Source: Candidatus Lindowiibacteriota bacterium (GTDB taxonomy: Bacteria; Lindowbacteria; 2-12-FULL-62-27). From it: a stretch of DNA of 7,450 nt. The notes beneath the pieces are model-generated. The model was not told where the DNA came from. It ran no database searches and saw only the letters and a list, made by a program, of their open reading frames with translations. Location: the NCBI GenBank assembly GCA_023249255.1, contig JAHFCY010000168.1:1-7450 (forward strand), read 5' to 3'. The translations under genes and the position numbers were made by a program. Below, piece by piece: positions 5,470-7,450 of the stretch (within the stretch, counting starts at the first letter, position 1; the number at the start of each line of letters is the position of its first letter).

Positions 5470-6580
5470 CGCCCGGTTCCTCGCCGGCCTCGCTGTCATC
5501 GTCTTATGCCCCCGATGCGCCGCTTGCGAAGAATTTGAATGGAAACCGGTCAATCCGGCCGTAGCGGCCGCCCGGCCATCAGCATCGCCGGAGTTGATAA
5601 TACCGGAGTCCAAGGACGCTCTCGGAGTCGATATGACGAACTGGCGGAATACGACGGTCATTTTAGTTTTCGGGGAGAATGACGCGAAATTATATCTGCA
5701 GGACAAATTGCTCGACAGAATTTGGACCGGAGCGCGCGCCGTGTGTGCAGGCTTTTTGCCGGCCGTGTCGAATGACGATCGGCTGTGGTTTTATGTCACC
5801 CTTCAAAAGGCGGATGTCCATCAGGCCGCCGTCAAAATTTCGGACGCGCGGATGGAGACGAACTTTTATGCCTGGGACGGGCGGCGCATCCGGCGCGCCC
5901 TCAGCCGTTCGTCCGTCGCCTACAGGCGAATGGACCCGGCCGTTCTTTCTCAACGTCCGGGTGAAGGACAAATTCTTGGCGGTCCGGTTCACGCCGAATG
6001 GATGGCCGTCGAATTGTCCGGCCGTTTGCAATTTTCGTCCCTCGGAATAATTTCTCTTCCGCCGGGCGTGACGCTCTATGATTTTGTCCGGGGTGATCTG
6101 GACGGCCACGGCGACAGGGAAATCATCTGCGCCGAAGGAGACGACAGAGCCATGGTTGTCTACAGCGAAGACGGCCGAAGGCTCTGGAATCAGTCGGACT
6201 TGCCGATGGCCGTTTCCCCCGCGGCGATTCATACGCCGTATTGGGTGAACCGGCTCGGCCAGGTGGTTCTACCGCTGATCTTCGACGCGGACGGCGACGG
6301 TAAAAATGAGGTCCTGGCAGCCGTTGGCGATCTGCAGCAGGAGCACGGCATTCTTTTTGATCAGGCAACAAGGGGCGCCGGAACGAAGGGCGCGCGTTTG
6401 TCGATTCTGAAATGGGTTTCCGGAAATCTTCAAAAACAGTGGGAGACCGATCCCGTGCCGGGAGAACTTGTCTCGCTGTTTCTGGACGGGACGAATAGAC
6501 CGTATGTGGCCACGAAGGAAAAAGGCGCCATTCGTATTCACGCGATTACAATTCCGACAATGGCGGGTGCTCGACCCTGA
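5450..6580 (+). CDS. Exported FG-GAP/VCBS-repeat protein
   Basis: 376 residues from a TTG start, chosen because it gives an immediate signal peptide (basic N terminus, hydrophobic 10-20) and has a G-rich ribosome binding site. The start overlaps the previous gene by 20 bases. The peptide ends PRCAAC (21-26); Cys26 could be a non-standard lipobox (Cys rather than Leu at -3), otherwise signal peptidase I cleavage applies. The C-terminal half carries two Asp-rich calcium-loop motifs of the FG-GAP/VCBS type: DLDGHGDRE (216-224) and DADGDGKNE (279-287), the second fully canonical. Between them lies a beta-rich blade with VVYSEDGRRLWNQ. The N-terminal half is alpha/beta with no motif I can name. 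Such proteins form partial beta-propellers outside the cytoplasm and mostly serve in binding. Its place between the PBP-like gene and the sensor suggests a periplasmic or outer-membrane-associated partner. Confidence 0.8.
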   Translation: MSPRFLSARFLAGLAVIVLCPRCAACEEFEWKPVNPAVAAARPSASPELIIPESKDALGVDMTNWRNTTVILVFGENDAKLYLQDKLLDRIWTGARAVCAGFLPAVSNDDRLWFYVTLQKADVHQAAVKISDARMETNFYAWDGRRIRRALSRSSVAYRRMDPAVLSQRPGEGQILGGPVHAEWMAVELSGRLQFSSLGIISLPPGVTLYDFVRGDLDGHGDREIICAEGDDRAMVVYSEDGRRLWNQSDLPMAVSPAAIHTPYWVNRLGQVVLPLIFDADGDGKNEVLAAVGDLQQEHGILFDQATRGAGTKGARLSILKWVSGNLQKQWETDPVPGELVSLFLDGTNRPYVATKEKGAIRIHAITIPTMAGARP

Positions 6581-7450
6581 TGACGGAATCCATCGATCCG
6601 ACCTTCGCCGAGCCTGTACGTCCTTCTCGCGCCCCGACGAGCTTTAAACGGCGTGTCACCAGGGCGTCGGTGGTCCTGTGTTCGTTCTGGCTGGCGGGAA
6701 TCGGAATACTTGCGATTTTCAATCAGTATTCAACAAAAAAAATGGACGATGCCACGGTAGCGCAGGAAAATGCCTTCCTCGCCTTTGAGCAGATCATTCT
6801 CCTGCAAAACATGAACGACATTGTTGTAGAAGCGCTGGGCGAAGATTTATCGGCTCGGGAAATTTACATCCAGGAACTGAAACAATGTCTGTCCCAATGT
6901 AAAGACGTGGAAGATCAGATGGGGCGTATTGTGCAACAACTGCCGGATATGCTGCGTGAAGAAATAGAACGCGGTAAAGCGGCTTGCGATCAGACACGTC
7001 AATCGGCGTGGGGACTCCTTTCCTCTATAGTGGTTCAAAGACCAACAACAGATACCAGCGTCCAATCCTATCAGAATTTGTACACCGCCACGTTCCAACT
7101 TCTCTCGGAGACCGCGAGAAAAAGGACGATTGATGCCCAGACCATCCTTTCTACAGCGCACCGATGGAAAACGCATGTGCTATTTCTAAATATCATCATC
7201 TCCATCGTCCTGATCCTCTACACGATTCTGTCTCTCCGGGCCTTTGCTCGCAGGGCGTCTCGACCTATCCAGCGGTTCGTTAAGGCGAGCTATGCCTATA
7301 TGGCGGATCCCTCCTCCCCCGGCGCCGACTTGGATCCGGACTCTTTTTCAGAAGAAGAGTTCCGAATACTGGCCGAAACGCGTCGGGGCATGTTGCAGAC
7401 CGTCGTCGCCAAAAACCAGCTCGAGGAAAGCGAATCGCGTTTGCGCGCGA
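6580..7450 (+). CDS. Two-TM sensor protein with periplasmic helical domain and degenerate HAMP, probably a PAS histidine kinase (3' end outside window)
   Basis: The frame is open from ATG 6580 to the window edge (290 residues), so the gene is truncated by the window. The start shares one base with the preceding stop (TGATG). A basic N terminus (16-28) precedes TM1 (~29-47). A periplasmic domain of ~150 residues (48-197) follows, predominantly helical and Gln/Glu-rich like four-helix-bundle sensors, with Cys103, Cys107 and Cys136. TM2 spans ~200-219. Next come basic residues and a degenerate HAMP-like segment: RPIQR at 228-232, and EEFRILAETRRGMLQ in the second helix. The last visible residues (LEESESRLRA) are the coiled linker typically found just before a PAS domain. 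A sensor histidine kinase is the best guess; a diguanylate cyclase or chemoreceptor cannot be excluded. It is the likely partner of the two receiver proteins. By hand count, 6841-6900 and 7021-7080 each hold 25 G+C of 60, lower than bioA (35 of 60 at 1201-1260). Confidence 0.85.
   Translation, partial: MTESIDPTFAEPVRPSRAPTSFKRRVTRASVVLCSFWLAGIGILAIFNQYSTKKMDDATVAQENAFLAFEQIILLQNMNDIVVEALGEDLSAREIYIQELKQCLSQCKDVEDQMGRIVQQLPDMLREEIERGKAACDQTRQSAWGLLSSIVVQRPTTDTSVQSYQNLYTATFQLLSETARKRTIDAQTILSTAHRWKTHVLFLNIIISIVLILYTILSLRAFARRASRPIQRFVKASYAYMADPSSPGADLDPDSFSEEEFRILAETRRGMLQTVVAKNQLEESESRLRA

Noticed and set aside
6847-7176. Reverse-strand open frames near the right end (also 6794-6997)
   Set aside because: The forward frame from 6580 is open through the entire region, codes for two clear TM segments and a HAMP-like part, and is coupled to the preceding gene.
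1-7450. CRISPR array, insertion sequence or transposase
   Set aside because: No regularly spaced repeats, no terminal inverted repeats and no transposase-like protein are visible on either strand.

Overview
The window is a fully co-directional (+ strand) stretch of bacterial DNA. It is densely coded, with many short gene overlaps, and moderately G+C-rich. The organism is very probably Gram-negative. One gene encodes a predicted outer-membrane beta-barrel protein with a signal peptide and a C-terminal Phe, and two others encode exported proteins. The tRNA gene does not encode its CCA tail. The style (two-component proteins with an excisionase-type HTH, a PBP-like protein, an FG-GAP protein) recalls Deltaproteobacteria, Nitrospirota or a related uncultured lineage, but I cannot name the organism from this sequence.

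Left part (1-2124): the 3' end of a polytopic membrane protein gene of unknown function overlaps by 4 bases a complete, well-conserved bioA (DAPA aminotransferase of biotin synthesis). No other biotin gene is visible. A tRNA-Val(GAC) gene follows at 2197-2270. The short spacers around it (2125-2196 and 2271-2341) hold only a weak candidate promoter and no hairpin terminator that I can see.

Right part (2342-7450): a strong sigma70-like promoter (TTGACA, 17 bp, TAAGAT) carries a perfect tandem 9-bp direct repeat between its -35 and -10 boxes. It starts what looks like a single operon of at least six genes: (1) a receiver-domain protein whose C-terminal helical hairpin resembles a histidine-kinase dimerisation/phosphotransfer domain without an ATPase domain; (2) an excisionase/MerR-like HTH fused in front of a receiver domain; (3) a predicted outer-membrane porin; (4) a very short PstS-like periplasmic binding protein without an ABC transporter; (5) an exported FG-GAP/VCBS-repeat protein; (6) a two-TM sensor with a periplasmic helical domain and a degenerate HAMP region. 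Gene 6 runs off the window and probably continues into PAS/histidine kinase domains. Junctions within this operon are ATGA, 21 bp, 2 bp, a 20-bp overlap (TTG start) and TGATG, which points to co-transcription and translational coupling.

My working model, which is inference, is an envelope-sensing system. The porin, PBP-like and FG-GAP proteins would handle or detect a ligand, perhaps an oxyanion. The membrane sensor would signal to the two receiver proteins, and the HTH-receiver protein would act on the direct repeats in the operon's own promoter.
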